This document shows, piece by piece, positions 44,926 through 53,949 of a stretch of DNA of 64,000 nt. Location: assembly GCA_963835085.1 (NCBI GenBank), contig CAWIED010000001.1, forward strand, positions 1,054,001-1,118,000, written 5' to 3'. The stretch comes from JBDIAG01 sp963835085 (GTDB lineage Bacteria > Actinomycetota > Actinomycetes > Actinomycetales > CAWJMD01). Within the stretch, counting starts at the first letter, position 1. Every line of letters begins with the position of its first letter. The position numbers were made by a program, and so were the translations under genes. The notes below the pieces were generated by a model. That model had not been told where the DNA came from, made no database searches, and worked only from the letters and a program-made list of their open reading frames with translations.

Positions 44926-45837
44926 TCAGGCCTGCCGGTGAAGATCGAATCGGATGCCGGTGAGCTCCTCGGACTGGGTCCACAACCGGGTGGCGAGGTC
45001 GCCGTCCGGCTCGGCGAAGCGGGGGAGTGGCCGGACGAGGACGGGCGGCCCGGAGGTGCGCCGTGCCGGGCCGAAGTAGTCGCCGCCCTTGGCGTCGGGA
45101 TCGGTGGCGGCGCGGACGGCGGACCAGGCGCCGGATTCCTTGCTCTGGCCGGCAAAGCCCCACAGCGGTTCGCGCCATCTACTGGTCCGGGGGATGCCTG
45201 GACGGGGCGCAGTCCGGGAGTCGACGGCCATTCCAGGCCTGCTCATGATCGAGGCGGTGGGCCCGCCGGCCGCGCGGAGTCGCCGGTCGAGTTCGAAGCC
45301 GAACACCTCGATCCCGGTCTTGGAGCGCGCGTATTCGACCATCGTGCCGCGCGGCGGCGCGGTCAGATCGCTGACGTCGACCGAGTTCTTGACGTAGCCA
45401 CTGGACGTGTGAATGATCCTGCCCGGGTCGCTCGCTCGCAGCAGAAGGGCGGTGAAAGCGAAGTTGCCGAGGTAGCTGCCGATCAACGGCGGGAAGCCGT
45501 CCTCGGTCGTCTCGCCCTTGTGGGGTGGTGACACGACGCCGGCGTTGAGGATGATCGCGTCGAGGTGTGGCAGCGCGGCCAGCTCGGTCGCGGCCGCCCG
45601 GATCGATGCGAGCGAGGTGAGATCGACGCGGACGAAGCCCAGCGAGGCCCCCGGTACCTCACTGCGGATGGAGGTCTGCGCGGTCTGCGCTTTCGACGCG
45701 TTCCGGGCCGCGATGATCACGTGGCCGCCTGCACGTGCCAATTGCTCTGCCGTGAAGTAGCCGATGCCGGCGTTGCCGCCGGTGACCACGAAGACCTTGC
45801 CATGCTGGCTCGGGAGCTCGAGCGGGTTCCAGTTCAT
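44926..45837 (-). CDS. SDR oxidoreductase (retinol-dehydrogenase-like)
   Basis: 303 residues from ATG 45837, which overlaps the stop of the TetX-like gene (ATGA); the frame is open further up but that part is antisense-frame noise. TGGNAGIGYFTAEQLARAGG, ILNAGV, HTSSGYVK (Ser) and YARSKTG (Tyr-Lys) form the cofactor and catalytic sites. The basic AARNASK suggests NADPH. It is co-translated with the TetX-like monooxygenase, so reduction and hydroxylation of the same compound is plausible. Confidence 0.88.
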   Translation of the reverse strand: MNWNPLELPSQHGKVFVVTGGNAGIGYFTAEQLARAGGHVIIAARNASKAQTAQTSIRSEVPGASLGFVRVDLTSLASIRAAATELAALPHLDAIILNAGVVSPPHKGETTEDGFPPLIGSYLGNFAFTALLLRASDPGRIIHTSSGYVKNSVDVSDLTAPPRGTMVEYARSKTGIEVFGFELDRRLRAAGGPTASIMSRPGMAVDSRTAPRPGIPRTSRWREPLWGFAGQSKESGAWSAVRAATDPDAKGGDYFGPARRTSGPPVLVRPLPRFAEPDGDLATRLWTQSEELTGIRFDLHRQA

Positions 45838-46967
45838 GATCCGGCCTCCAGCACGCCGCCGAAGAATGCCGCGATACCCAGCGGTGGGCCGTCCACGAAC
45901 ATCATCTCGAGGCCCTGTTGCGAGTCGGCTGCCGACTTCGCGCCGCGCGGGAACATCGTCGTCTCGTAGACGGTGAGGGCGGCGTGCAGGTCGGGCTCGT
46001 CGATGATCGCGCGGGCCAGGTCCGCGCCGTCGATCATGGCGAGGTTGGCGCCTTCGCCGGCAAACGGGGACATGAGGTGTGCGGCGTCGCCCACCAGGGT
46101 CACGCCGGGCACGCGCTCCCAGCTGGTGCCGGTGGGCAGGGCGTAGATCGGACGCGGCCGGATGGTGTCGTCGCAGTCGCGGATCAGGTTGGTCGGGGCG
46201 GGCGACCAGTCGCCGAACTCCCGTAGCAGGCCGGCGCGTGCGGCCTTCGGATCGCCCCAATCGATGCCGCTGGCCTCCACCCAGTCCTGGGGTACGCGCA
46301 GACCGGCGCCGAGGGCGATCTGGGCGCCGCCGTGACCGCCGATGTACTTGTTGTCCGACAAGGCGAACAAGCTGCCCTGCCCGGTGACGGCGAGCGCCTC
46401 TGGGTGCTTCGTCGTCGCATCGGCGAGGCGGAACTCGACGATGGTGATCCCGACGTAGCCGGGTCTGACGTCGCTCAGCAGCGGGCGCACCTTCGACCAG
46501 GCGCCGTCAGCGCCCACCACGAGGTCCGCGTGGATCGTGCTGCCATCGGCGAACTCGTTGCCAGCGTCCGACTGCCGGACTGCGACGACCTTGCGTCCCC
46601 ACTGGATGGTGCCGGGCTCGAGGGAGTCGACGAAGATCTGCCGAAGCGCCGTGCGATCGATCTCGGGACGTCCGTGGCCGCCTGCCGGTTCGGGGTAGTC
46701 GACGTAGACCTTGGCGTCCTTGTCCAACACCCGGATCGACTCGCCCTGCGGGTGCGTACGCGTCACGAACTCTTCATAGAGGCCGGCCTCCTTCAGGGCT
46801 ATCTGGCCGGTGTCGGCATGGATGTCGAGGGATCCGCCCTGCTGGCGTGCCTCAGCCGACCCGTCCGCCTCATACACAGTGACGGCGATGCTGTGCTTCT
46901 GGAGGATGCGGGCGCAGACCAGGCCCGATAGGCCTGCGCCCACGATCGCGATCGTTGGTGTGGTCAT
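45834..46967 (-). CDS. TetX-like FAD monooxygenase
   Basis: 377 residues from ATG 46967. Alignment by eye to TetX-type tetracycline destructases runs along the chain: TIAIVGAGLSGLVCARILQK, GGSLDIHADTGQIALKEAG, PEIDRTALRQIFVDSLEPGT, LLREFGDWSPAPTNLI, VTLVGDAAHLMSPFAGEGAN and the C-terminal YETTMFPRGAKSAADSQQGL. TetX hydroxylates tetracyclines at C11a; many environmental relatives act on other polyketides or are anhydrotetracycline-type enzymes, so substrate is open. First gene of an operon with the SDR, divergent from TetR with a tandem operator. Confidence 0.87.
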   Translation of the reverse strand: MTTPTIAIVGAGLSGLVCARILQKHSIAVTVYEADGSAEARQQGGSLDIHADTGQIALKEAGLYEEFVTRTHPQGESIRVLDKDAKVYVDYPEPAGGHGRPEIDRTALRQIFVDSLEPGTIQWGRKVVAVRQSDAGNEFADGSTIHADLVVGADGAWSKVRPLLSDVRPGYVGITIVEFRLADATTKHPEALAVTGQGSLFALSDNKYIGGHGGAQIALGAGLRVPQDWVEASGIDWGDPKAARAGLLREFGDWSPAPTNLIRDCDDTIRPRPIYALPTGTSWERVPGVTLVGDAAHLMSPFAGEGANLAMIDGADLARAIIDEPDLHAALTVYETTMFPRGAKSAADSQQGLEMMFVDGPPLGIAAFFGGVLEAGS

Positions 46968-47000
46968 GTTCGGTTCGTCCCTCGGCTCGTGCACGGGTTA

Positions 47001-47060
47001 TTCGATCTGACGATTGTTCGATCTGACGATACACGAACATGTTCGCTACGAACATGTTTG
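47001..47060. promoter_or_regulatory. Tandem TetR operator and direct repeats
   Basis: Two palindromes CGAACATGTTCG (47034-47045) and CGAACATGTTTG (47049-47060) are 15 bases apart, between the TetX-like gene and TetR. Just left, TTCGATCTGACGAT is repeated exactly at 47001-47014 and 47017-47030. The palindromes probably bind TetR; the direct repeats may bind another factor or contain the promoter. Confidence 0.65.
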
Positions 47061-47090
47061 GCAGGAACCAGTTCGTGATAGCGTGCAGGC

Positions 47091-47807
47091 ATGGTCGCGG
47101 GTTCGAGCATGAAGGCGCCGCAGAGTCGGCGGGAGCGTCCCTCAAAGCCAGCGCTGACCCGGCAAGGCATCGTCGAGGCGGCGTTGACGATCCTCGAGGC
47201 TGAGGGACTGGGCAAAGTGACGATGCGCCGGATCGCTGCTGCGCTCGATACCGGTCCGGCGTCGCTCTATGTCTACGTCCGCGATACCGAAGACCTTCAT
47301 GCGCAGATCCTGGACGCGCTGCTCGGTCGGCTGCCCCCGATCTCCGCTCGTGGCACCTGGCGCGAGCGCCTCCACGAGCTCTTGTCCTGCTATGCCCAGC
47401 TCCTGCTCGCCCACCCGGAGATCGCGCGGATGACGCTGACCACGCATCCGGTCGGACCGCACTATTTCGCACTCGTCGAGTCCGTTCTCGAGCTGCTCAG
47501 CGAGGGCGGCGTGCCCAATGACCGGGCGGCCTGGGGTGTCGATCTGCTCCTCGCCGCCGTCACGGCGACTGCCGTCGAACACGGTGCGGTCGAGGGTGCC
47601 GCGGCGGTCGAGGGTCAGGACGCCCACGACCTGGCGACGATGGCGGCGGCCATCGCGAAGGCATCGAGCCAGAGCTACCCGCGCATCGTCAGCCTGGGCG
47701 ACGATCTGCTCTCCGGCACCGGCCTCCAGCGCTTCCACTGGGCACTCGACGTGCTCATCAACGGCATCTCCGATACGCCCCGTGCCAGCTCGGCAGAGAG
47801 CGGCTAA
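47091..47807 (+). CDS. TetR-family regulator
   Basis: 238 residues. ALTRQGIVEAALTILEAEGL, VTMRRIAAALDTGPASLYVY and VRDTEDLHAQILDALLGRLP form the HTH of the TetR class with a TetR_C-type ligand domain (HPEIARMTLTTHPVGPHYFA). True tetracycline repressors share this HTH style. It is divergent from the TetX-like/SDR operon with two palindromes between, so it probably represses that operon and itself. A second in-frame ATG lies at 47109. Confidence 0.9.
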   Translation: MVAGSSMKAPQSRRERPSKPALTRQGIVEAALTILEAEGLGKVTMRRIAAALDTGPASLYVYVRDTEDLHAQILDALLGRLPPISARGTWRERLHELLSCYAQLLLAHPEIARMTLTTHPVGPHYFALVESVLELLSEGGVPNDRAAWGVDLLLAAVTATAVEHGAVEGAAAVEGQDAHDLATMAAAIAKASSQSYPRIVSLGDDLLSGTGLQRFHWALDVLINGISDTPRASSAESG

Positions 47808-47942
47808 GTGCAATGCCGTTCGGTTAAGGTTCGGGGCGGGTGTCAGCCTGGCTTTCGGGGTTGCGTCTGGCGAGGAAGGCGCGACCCTTGAATCACAGTT
47901 TTTCCGGACTTCTGCTGCGATCTTCCACATAGACGCCTGACA

Positions 47943-48290
47943 GTGCCAAGCGCGGCGGATACACCGCGGTCGGCAGCATTCAACGACTCCAACCCCCGGT
48001 TCCGGCGCTCAATCTGGTGCCAACCGCGGCAACGTCACCGCGAATGGCACCCCCGAAGGACCTCAACCTGAGCTCCGGCGCTCAACTCGGTGCCAAGCGC
48101 GGCGGATATACCGCGGACGGCAGCACTCAACGACTCCAACCCGAGCTCCAGCACACAACCGGGTGCCAACCGCGGCGAATACACCGCGGCCGGCACCACC
48201 GAAGGACTCCGACCGCGGTTCCGGCGCTCAACCTGGTGCCAACCGCGGCAACGTCACCGCGGACGGCACCACCAGCAACTCCGGACCGTG
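47943..48290. repeat. Tandem array of about 73-bp repeats
   Basis: Units start with GTGCCAA at 47943, 48017, 48090, 48163 and 48236 (lengths 74, 73, 73, 73 and a partial of about 54). Each contains two CCGCGG-like blocks separated by 8 bases, able to form a hairpin (GCC-NN-CCGCGG / CCGCGG-NN-GGC). Later parts (GGTTCCGGCGCTCAA, GGACTCC) are also shared. Unit length is not a multiple of three and no single frame stays meaningful, so the array is non-coding. Flanked by TetR and TIGR01777 genes. Confidence 0.8.
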
Positions 48291-48323
48291 AGGGTCGAGT
48301 CCGGCTACTGGAGGGCTGTGAAC

Positions 48324-48391
48324 GGGGCCGGTTTCTGGCGCTATGGCGATGCCCCGCCGGGCGGGGCATCGTCGTAGCGCAGGAAAGCCCC
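48324..48391. repeat. Long imperfect hairpin next to the tandem array
   Basis: CGATGCCCCGC and GCGGGGCATCG are perfect 11-bp arms around CGG (48348-48372 region); pairing continues outward through GCGCTA/TAGCGC and TTTC/GAAA to GGGGC/GCCCC with small mismatches. It might be a terminator or a REP-like palindrome. The rest of 48291-48647 shows no gene. Confidence 0.6.
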
Positions 48392-48647
48392 TACCCCGCG
48401 ACTGTCGAAACCGCCCTTTGCGGAAGACCTGGGCAGACTGCGGCTTCCCATCGCCGGCTCCGCCCGCCCACTGCCCAGCTCGGGCCGCCTACCGCCCGGC
48501 TCGGCCCGCCGGGCGCGCCCTCTACCTCTGGACTGCCCACGCGTCGCTGAGCTGGCCATCTGTCGCTAACCTGCCGGGCCCCGTCGGCGGGCTGGCTAGT
48601 ACAGACCTTGACACCCACACCGGACGACTAACCGAACGACATCGGCC

Positions 48648-49535
48648 CTAATTGGCACTGATCCAGCGGGCAGCCGAAACCAGGTCTGGGTGCTGGAACT
48701 GATAGCCGGCATCGAGCAGCACGGTGGGTTCCACCCTTCGGCTCGCGAGAATCTCGTCGGCGAACTCCCCGATGCCTACCCGGAGGGCGAGCTCAGGCAC
48801 CCGGAACAACGCCGGACGATGCAGGGCCCTGGCCAGGACCTGCGTGATCTCGGCGTTGGTAGCCGGGTTGGGGGAGACAAGGTTGACGGGACCGTCGATG
48901 TCGTTCTCGAGCAGGAACGCGATGGCGCCAACCTCGTCGGGCATCGTGATCCAGCTCCACCAGGCATTCCCGTCGCCGAGGCGGCCACCTAACCCGAAAC
49001 GCATGGTGCGCAAGAGCGGTGCGAAGGCGCCGCCGTCGGGGCCCATCACGAGTCCGGTGCGAAGATAGGCCACTCGCAGACCGGCATCGAGTGCCGGACG
49101 CGTGGCCGACTCCCAGTCAAGGCACAGATCTGCCAGGAAGTCTGTGCCCGGGCCGCTGGCCTCGGTGAGCCGGACACCGCCGACGTCCTGGCCGTAGTAG
49201 CCGATCGCCGAGGCTTGCAACAGCACGCCGGCGCCCACGTGGGCGAGAGCGGCGCTGAACGTGCGGGCGCTGTCGGTGCGGGACGAGCGGGCGAGGCGCT
49301 TGTACTCCGCGTCCCACCGTTTGCCGGCGAGTCCAGCACCGGCGAGGTTGATGCCGGCCTGCACACCCTCGAGCCTGGCGACGTCGAGCGACTCGGTGGC
49401 CGGATCCCATTGAACCTCGTCGCCGGCTCGCGGCGGGCGCCGCACGAGCGCGAGCACCTCATGGCCCGCAGCCCGCAACCGTGCAACGAGATGGCTACCC
49501 ACATAACCCGACGAGCCCGCGACTGCGATGCGCAT
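48648..49535 (-). CDS. TIGR01777-family epimerase-like protein
   Basis: 295 residues from ATG 49535. MRIAVAGSSGYVGSHLVARL gives the NAD(P) site; INLAGAGLAGKRWDAEYKRL, LLQASAIGYYGQDVGG and GPVNLVSPNPATNAEITQVL are hallmark blocks of the SulA-like TIGR01777 extended SDR group. The conserved YYG replaces a classical YxxxK. Substrate unknown. In many actinobacteria it follows the dihydrolipoamide acyltransferase, as here, separated by a strong hairpin. Confidence 0.92.
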   Translation of the reverse strand: MRIAVAGSSGYVGSHLVARLRAAGHEVLALVRRPPRAGDEVQWDPATESLDVARLEGVQAGINLAGAGLAGKRWDAEYKRLARSSRTDSARTFSAALAHVGAGVLLQASAIGYYGQDVGGVRLTEASGPGTDFLADLCLDWESATRPALDAGLRVAYLRTGLVMGPDGGAFAPLLRTMRFGLGGRLGDGNAWWSWITMPDEVGAIAFLLENDIDGPVNLVSPNPATNAEITQVLARALHRPALFRVPELALRVGIGEFADEILASRRVEPTVLLDAGYQFQHPDLVSAARWISAN

Positions 49536-49616
49536 GAGCACGACCTTAGGCGACTGGTGTCATCTGCGGCCTACTGTGCGGTCCCCAGGTGACTCCACGC
49601 AGCCTGAGGGGCACAG

Positions 49617-49655
49617 ACGACGTCCCCGCCCGGTCACGCCGAGCGGGGACGTCGT
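49617..49655. terminator. Strong terminator hairpin after the E2 gene
   Basis: ACGACGTCCCCGC (49617-49629) and GCGGGGACGTCGT (49643-49655) form a perfect 13-bp stem with a 13-base loop, placed between the E2 stop (49698) and the TIGR01777 start. No U-tract, as is common in actinobacteria. Confidence 0.75.
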
Positions 49656-49697
49656 CGTGCTCAGTCGAGGTCGGCCGAGCGATGGAGCATCAGCAGA

Positions 49698-51416
49698 TCA
49701 GAGGCCTACCTCAGCCTCGAACTGGCCACCCTCGAGGCGAGCCTTGACCAGTGACAGGTACCGAGCGGCGTCGGCGCCATCGACGATGCGGTGGTCGTAC
49801 GACAAGGCGAGGTACATCATCGAGCGGATCGCGATGGTGTCGTTGCCGTCGCGATCTTGCACCACAGCCGGCCTCTTCACCACGGTGCCGCAGCCGAGAA
49901 TGGCCATCTGCGGCTGGTTGATGATCGGGGTGTCGAACAGTGCCCCGCGGCTGCCGGTGTTGGTGATGGTGAAGGTTCCACCGGAGAGCTCGTCCGGTGT
50001 GACCTTGTTGGTGCGCGTGCGGGCCGCAAGGTCGGCAATCTTACGGGCGATTGCCGGAAGATTGAGGTCGCCCGCGTTGTGGATCACCGGGGTCAGCAGC
50101 CCACGGTCGGTCTCGACGGCCAGCGCGAGGTGCTCGTTGTCGGGATAGATGAGGGTGTCGCCGTCGAGCCGCGAGTTGACCTTGGGGTACGTCTTGAGTC
50201 CCTCGATGGCTGCGATACACACGAACGGCAGGAACGACAGCCCCACACCCTCACGGGCCCGGAACTTGTCCTTGACCTTGCCCCGAAGCGTGGCGATCTT
50301 CGTGACGTCGACTTCGACGACGGTGGTCAGCTGGGCCGAGGTCTGCAGCGATTCCATCATCCGCTGCGCGATGACCTTGCGCAGGCGGGTGAGCTTCTCC
50401 GTGGTGCCGCGTTGCGACGAGATCTCCGCGACCGGGGCCGCAGCCGAAGCCGCGGGAGCAGCAGCAGGGGCCGCGGGAGCAGCAGCGGCCGCCGGAGCCG
50501 GGGCTGCCGCAGCCGCGCTCTTGTCGGCGGCGGCCAGCACGTCCTCCTTACGGATTCGACCACCCACGCCGGTGCCCTTGAGGGTGGCGACGTCGATGCC
50601 GTGCTCCTTGGCGAGTTTGCGCACGAGCGGGGTCACGTAACCGGCCCCTTCCGTGGCGGCGGGTGCTGCCGGCGCGGCGGGTGCCGATGGGGCTGCGGGC
50701 GCAGAGGGTGCCGAAGGGGCTGACGGTGCTGCGGGGGCTGACGGCGCTGGGGGCGGCGGCGGGGCAGCAGGGGCTGCCGGAGCAGCCGCCTTCGGCTCCT
50801 CCTTGGGCGCGGGGGCCGGTTCAGCTTCGACGGCGCCGTCACCGACGAGTGCGAGCACCGAACCCACTTCAGCTGTCTCGTCCTCGTCGACGAGGATCTT
50901 CTGGAGGGTGCCTGCCACCGGTGAGGGGATCTCGGTGTCGACCTTGTCGGTGGAGACCTCCAGCAGCGGCTCGTCGACTTCGACCGACTCACCGACCGAC
51001 TTCAGCCAGCGGGTGACCGTGCCTTCGGTGACTGACTCGCCTAGGGCGGGCATCTTGACCTCGGTGCCGCCACCGCCGCCTCCGCTGGAGGGCTTCGGCT
51101 CCTCCTTGGGTGCGGCCGGGGCGGGGGCTGCGGCCTGCGGTTCCTGCTGAGGTGCGGCGGGCGCTGCGGGCTCGGCCGCGCCTTCGCCGATGTCGGCGAG
51201 CTTGGCACCCACCTCGACCGTCTCGTCTTCTTCGACGTAGATCTTCTGCAGGGTGCCCGAGAAGGGGGAGGGGATCTCGGTGTCGACCTTGTCGGTGGAG
51301 ACCTCCAGCAGGGGCTCGTCGGCCTCGACCTGGTCACCGACGGCCTTCAGCCAGCGGGTGACGGTGCCTTCGGTAACGCTTTCACCGAGGGCCGGCATCT
51401 CGACGGAAGGGGACAT
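49698..51416 (-). CDS. sucB: Dihydrolipoamide acyltransferase (E2) of 2-oxoacid dehydrogenase, double lipoyl
   Basis: 572 residues from ATG 51416 with GGAGC upstream; the open frame further up is antisense to lpdA. Two lipoyl domains, each with STDKVDTEIPSP (lipoylated Lys about 43 and 157), an Ala/Pro-rich linker, a peripheral-subunit-binding domain (YVTPLVRKLAKEHGIDVATL then KGTGVGGRIRKEDV), another linker, and the catalytic domain ending SYDHRIVDGADAARYL. In actinobacteria this protein usually serves pyruvate and 2-oxoglutarate dehydrogenase. It follows lpdA by 47 bases in an operon. Confidence 0.93.
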   Translation of the reverse strand: MSPSVEMPALGESVTEGTVTRWLKAVGDQVEADEPLLEVSTDKVDTEIPSPFSGTLQKIYVEEDETVEVGAKLADIGEGAAEPAAPAAPQQEPQAAAPAPAAPKEEPKPSSGGGGGGTEVKMPALGESVTEGTVTRWLKSVGESVEVDEPLLEVSTDKVDTEIPSPVAGTLQKILVDEDETAEVGSVLALVGDGAVEAEPAPAPKEEPKAAAPAAPAAPPPPPAPSAPAAPSAPSAPSAPAAPSAPAAPAAPAATEGAGYVTPLVRKLAKEHGIDVATLKGTGVGGRIRKEDVLAAADKSAAAAAPAPAAAAAPAAPAAAPAASAAAPVAEISSQRGTTEKLTRLRKVIAQRMMESLQTSAQLTTVVEVDVTKIATLRGKVKDKFRAREGVGLSFLPFVCIAAIEGLKTYPKVNSRLDGDTLIYPDNEHLALAVETDRGLLTPVIHNAGDLNLPAIARKIADLAARTRTNKVTPDELSGGTFTITNTGSRGALFDTPIINQPQMAILGCGTVVKRPAVVQDRDGNDTIAIRSMMYLALSYDHRIVDGADAARYLSLVKARLEGGQFEAEVGL

Positions 51417-51463
51417 GGTGCTCCGATCTATTGGACGTATGCGGGGGTCTGCGGGCGGATGGA

Positions 51464-52849
51464 CTAGTTGTGGACGTGGAGTGGCTTGCCCGCCAGGGCC
51501 ATCGCGGCCTCGCCGAGCGACTCGCTCTGGGACGGGTGGGCGTGCAGGATCGGCGCGATGTCTTCGGGGTAGGCCTCCCAGTTGACCAGCAGCGCGCCCT
51601 CTCCGACCTGCTCGCCCATCCGTGCCCCGACGGCGACGAAGCCGACTACAGGGCCGTCCTTCTCGCGGATGATCTTGACGAAGCCGGCGGTGCCGAGAAT
51701 CTGGCTCTTGCCGTTGCCGCCGAGGTTGTACTCGATGCTCTCGATGTTGTCGGCGCCGTACTTCTCCTTGGCGCCGGCCTCGGACAGACCGACCGAGGCG
51801 ATCTCGGGGTCGCAGTAGGTGACCCGGGGAATCATCGAGTCGACCACAGGGGCTGGATGGAGACCGGCGAGCTCCTCGGCCACGAAGATGCCGTGGGCGA
51901 ATCCACGGTGTGCCAGCTGCAGGCCAGGTACCAGGTCGCCCACCGCGTACACACCGGCCACGTTGGTGCGCAGCCGCTCGTCGGTGGGTACGAAGCCACG
52001 ATCGACGGTGACGCCGACCTCCTCGAAACCATTGCCCGCGCCGTTGGGACCGCGGCCCACGGCAACCAGGAGCAGGTCTGCGTCGAGCACTGTGCCGTCT
52101 TCGAGACGCACGTGCACGCCGGAGTCGTCCTGGGTCACGCCGCCGAACCGGGCGCCGATCTTCAACGCGATCTTGCGCTTGCGGAACGCCCGGTCGAGCG
52201 CCTTGCTGGCCGCCTCGTCCTCGACCGCGACGAGCCTCGGCAGCGCCTCGACGATGGTGACGTCGGCACCGAACGAACTCCATACGCTGGCGAACTCGAC
52301 GCCGATCACGCCGCCGCCCAGGACGACGACCTTGCGGGGCACCCAGTCGAGCAGCAGCGCCTGGTCGGAGGTGATCACGCGCCCCTCGATCTCGAGGCCG
52401 GGCAGCGAGCGCGCGTACGAACCGGTCGCCAACACCACATTCTTGCCCGTGAGCGTGCGCCCACCCACCGACACAGTGGTGGGAGAGGTGAGCTTGCCAA
52501 CGCCTTCAACGATTTCGATCTTGTGCGCCTTGAGCAGACCCTGCAGGCCCTTGTACAGCCGGCCGACTACGCCGTCCTTGAACTTGTTGACGCCGGCCAT
52601 GTCGATCCGGTCGAGGGTGGCCATGACGCCGAACTTGGCGCCTTCGCGCGCGCCGTCCGCCAGTTCTGCGGCGTGCAGCAGGGCTTTGGTGGGAATGCAG
52701 CCGTTGTGCAAGCAGGTGCCACCGAGCTTGTTCTTTTCGACGAGGGCCACCTTCATGCCCAGCTCAGCCGCCCGGATGGCACACGCGTATCCGCCACTGC
52801 CACCCCCAAGAATGACGACGTCGAAGGTGTCCGTGCCTGATTCGGCCAT
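51464..52849 (-). CDS. lpdA: Dihydrolipoyl dehydrogenase (E3)
   Basis: 461 residues from ATG 52849, preceded by AAGGAG; a frame opens at 52894. FDVVILGGGSGGYACAIRAA binds FAD, GGTCLHNGCIPTK holds the redox disulfide, VVVLGGGVIGVEFASVW binds NAD and ADLLLVAVGRGPN closes the site; the C-terminal HAHPSQSESLGEA carries the catalytic His. It reoxidises the lipoyl groups of the E2 encoded directly downstream. Confidence 0.95.
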   Translation of the reverse strand: MAESGTDTFDVVILGGGSGGYACAIRAAELGMKVALVEKNKLGGTCLHNGCIPTKALLHAAELADGAREGAKFGVMATLDRIDMAGVNKFKDGVVGRLYKGLQGLLKAHKIEIVEGVGKLTSPTTVSVGGRTLTGKNVVLATGSYARSLPGLEIEGRVITSDQALLLDWVPRKVVVLGGGVIGVEFASVWSSFGADVTIVEALPRLVAVEDEAASKALDRAFRKRKIALKIGARFGGVTQDDSGVHVRLEDGTVLDADLLLVAVGRGPNGAGNGFEEVGVTVDRGFVPTDERLRTNVAGVYAVGDLVPGLQLAHRGFAHGIFVAEELAGLHPAPVVDSMIPRVTYCDPEIASVGLSEAGAKEKYGADNIESIEYNLGGNGKSQILGTAGFVKIIREKDGPVVGFVAVGARMGEQVGEGALLVNWEAYPEDIAPILHAHPSQSESLGEAAMALAGKPLHVHN

Positions 52850-53004
52850 CCGCTCTGCTCCTTCTGCAGTTCGTCCTCGATCGATTCTGTGCACCGAGGT
52901 CCGCCCAATGTGACGGGCAGCACCATCCTGGCACTAGTGAGGCCCGTTGGGGCAACCCGGCCCACATGCGTTTGATCGGCTGCGCCGAGTCGCTGCCGGA
53001 GTCT

Positions 53005-53949
53005 CTACTCGGCGCTGTCGAGGCCGCCGCGCGCTGCCCACTCGAGCAGCTCGTCGAGGGTGAATGCCGCGGCATCGATGCCCGCGCACAGGTCGCCCAG
53101 CTCGGCGAAACGCTGCGGCACCGTGCTGATCGTCAGCTCCTGGGGCTGCACGTCCTCGATCTCGTGCCAGCCGATCGGGGTCGAGACGGTGCCACGCGGG
53201 GTGCCCCGCACCGAGTAGGCGCACGCAATGGTGTGGTCGCGCGCGTTCTGGTTGTAGTCGACGAAGACCGCCGTGGGATCGCGGTCTTTGCGCCACCAGG
53301 CGGTGGTCACCTCCGAGGGCGCGCGGCGTTGCACTTCGCGGGCGAAAGCCAGTGCGGCAGTGCGCACTTCGCTGAATCCCCAGCGGGGTTCGATGCGCAC
53401 GTAGATATGCAGCCCGCTGCCGCCGGAGGTTTTGGGATAGCCGGTGATGCCCAGGTCGTCGAGCACCTCGTGAGCCACGTTGGCCACCCGGCGCACGCGG
53501 TCGAACGAACACTCCGGCATCGGGTCGAGGTCGATGCGCCACTCGTCGGGCAGCTCAACCTCGGGGCGCCGCGACGTCCACGGATGGAACTCGACGGTTG
53601 ACATCTGCACCGCCCACGCCACCGCCGCGAGCTCGGTGACGCACAACTCGTCGGCCGTGCGTCCGTACCGCGGAAAGTAGACCTGCACCGTCTCGACCCA
53701 GTCGGGCGCACCCTTTGGCAGTCGCTTCTGATGCACCTTCTCGCCGGCCAGGCCGGTGGGAAAACGGTGCAGCATGCACGGCCGCTCGAGCAGCGCGCGC
53801 ACGATGCCATCGCCCACGCTGACGTAGTACTCCAGCAGGTCGAGCTTGGTGAGCCCGAGCTCAGGGAAGTAGATCCGGTCGGGGTTGGTGAGGCGCAGGG
53901 TGCGGTCGCCGACCACCACGTCGGTTGCAGGCGAGGCTGCCGCACTCAC
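53005..53949 (-). CDS. Stand-alone LigD-type polymerase (AEP primase-polymerase) domain protein
   Basis: 314 residues from GTG 53949, overlapping the pepA stop as GTGA. LTNPDRIYFPELGLTKLDLL, WRIDLDPMPECSF (metal Asps), KTSGGSGLHIYVRI and VFVDYNQNARDHTIACAYSV are the blocks of the LigD polymerase domain. No ligase or nuclease domain is attached, so it is a separate PolDom protein as in mycobacterial Pol-like paralogues. Such proteins fill gaps or add nucleotides during end joining. Coupling to an aminopeptidase gene is unexplained. Confidence 0.9.
   Translation of the reverse strand: MSAAASPATDVVVGDRTLRLTNPDRIYFPELGLTKLDLLEYYVSVGDGIVRALLERPCMLHRFPTGLAGEKVHQKRLPKGAPDWVETVQVYFPRYGRTADELCVTELAAVAWAVQMSTVEFHPWTSRRPEVELPDEWRIDLDPMPECSFDRVRRVANVAHEVLDDLGITGYPKTSGGSGLHIYVRIEPRWGFSEVRTAALAFAREVQRRAPSEVTTAWWRKDRDPTAVFVDYNQNARDHTIACAYSVRGTPRGTVSTPIGWHEIEDVQPQELTISTVPQRFAELGDLCAGIDAAAFTLDELLEWAARGGLDSAE

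Noticed and set aside
44926..46260. 444-residue SDR with N-terminal extension
   Set aside because: The extension lies within the TetX-like gene in another frame; the SDR start overlaps that gene stop by ATGA.
47943..48290. CRISPR-like array
   Set aside because: Units are contiguous and about 73 bases with no unique spacers, and no cas genes are nearby.
49698..52283. 861-residue E2 protein
   Set aside because: The first 290 residues are Arg/Gly-rich noise antisense-in-frame to lpdA; the lipoyl domain starts at ATG 51416.
49791..52840. Long plus-strand ORFs opposite E2 and lpdA
   Set aside because: Low-complexity Ala/Gly/Arg translations mirroring the linker regions of E2; typical GC-rich shadow frames.
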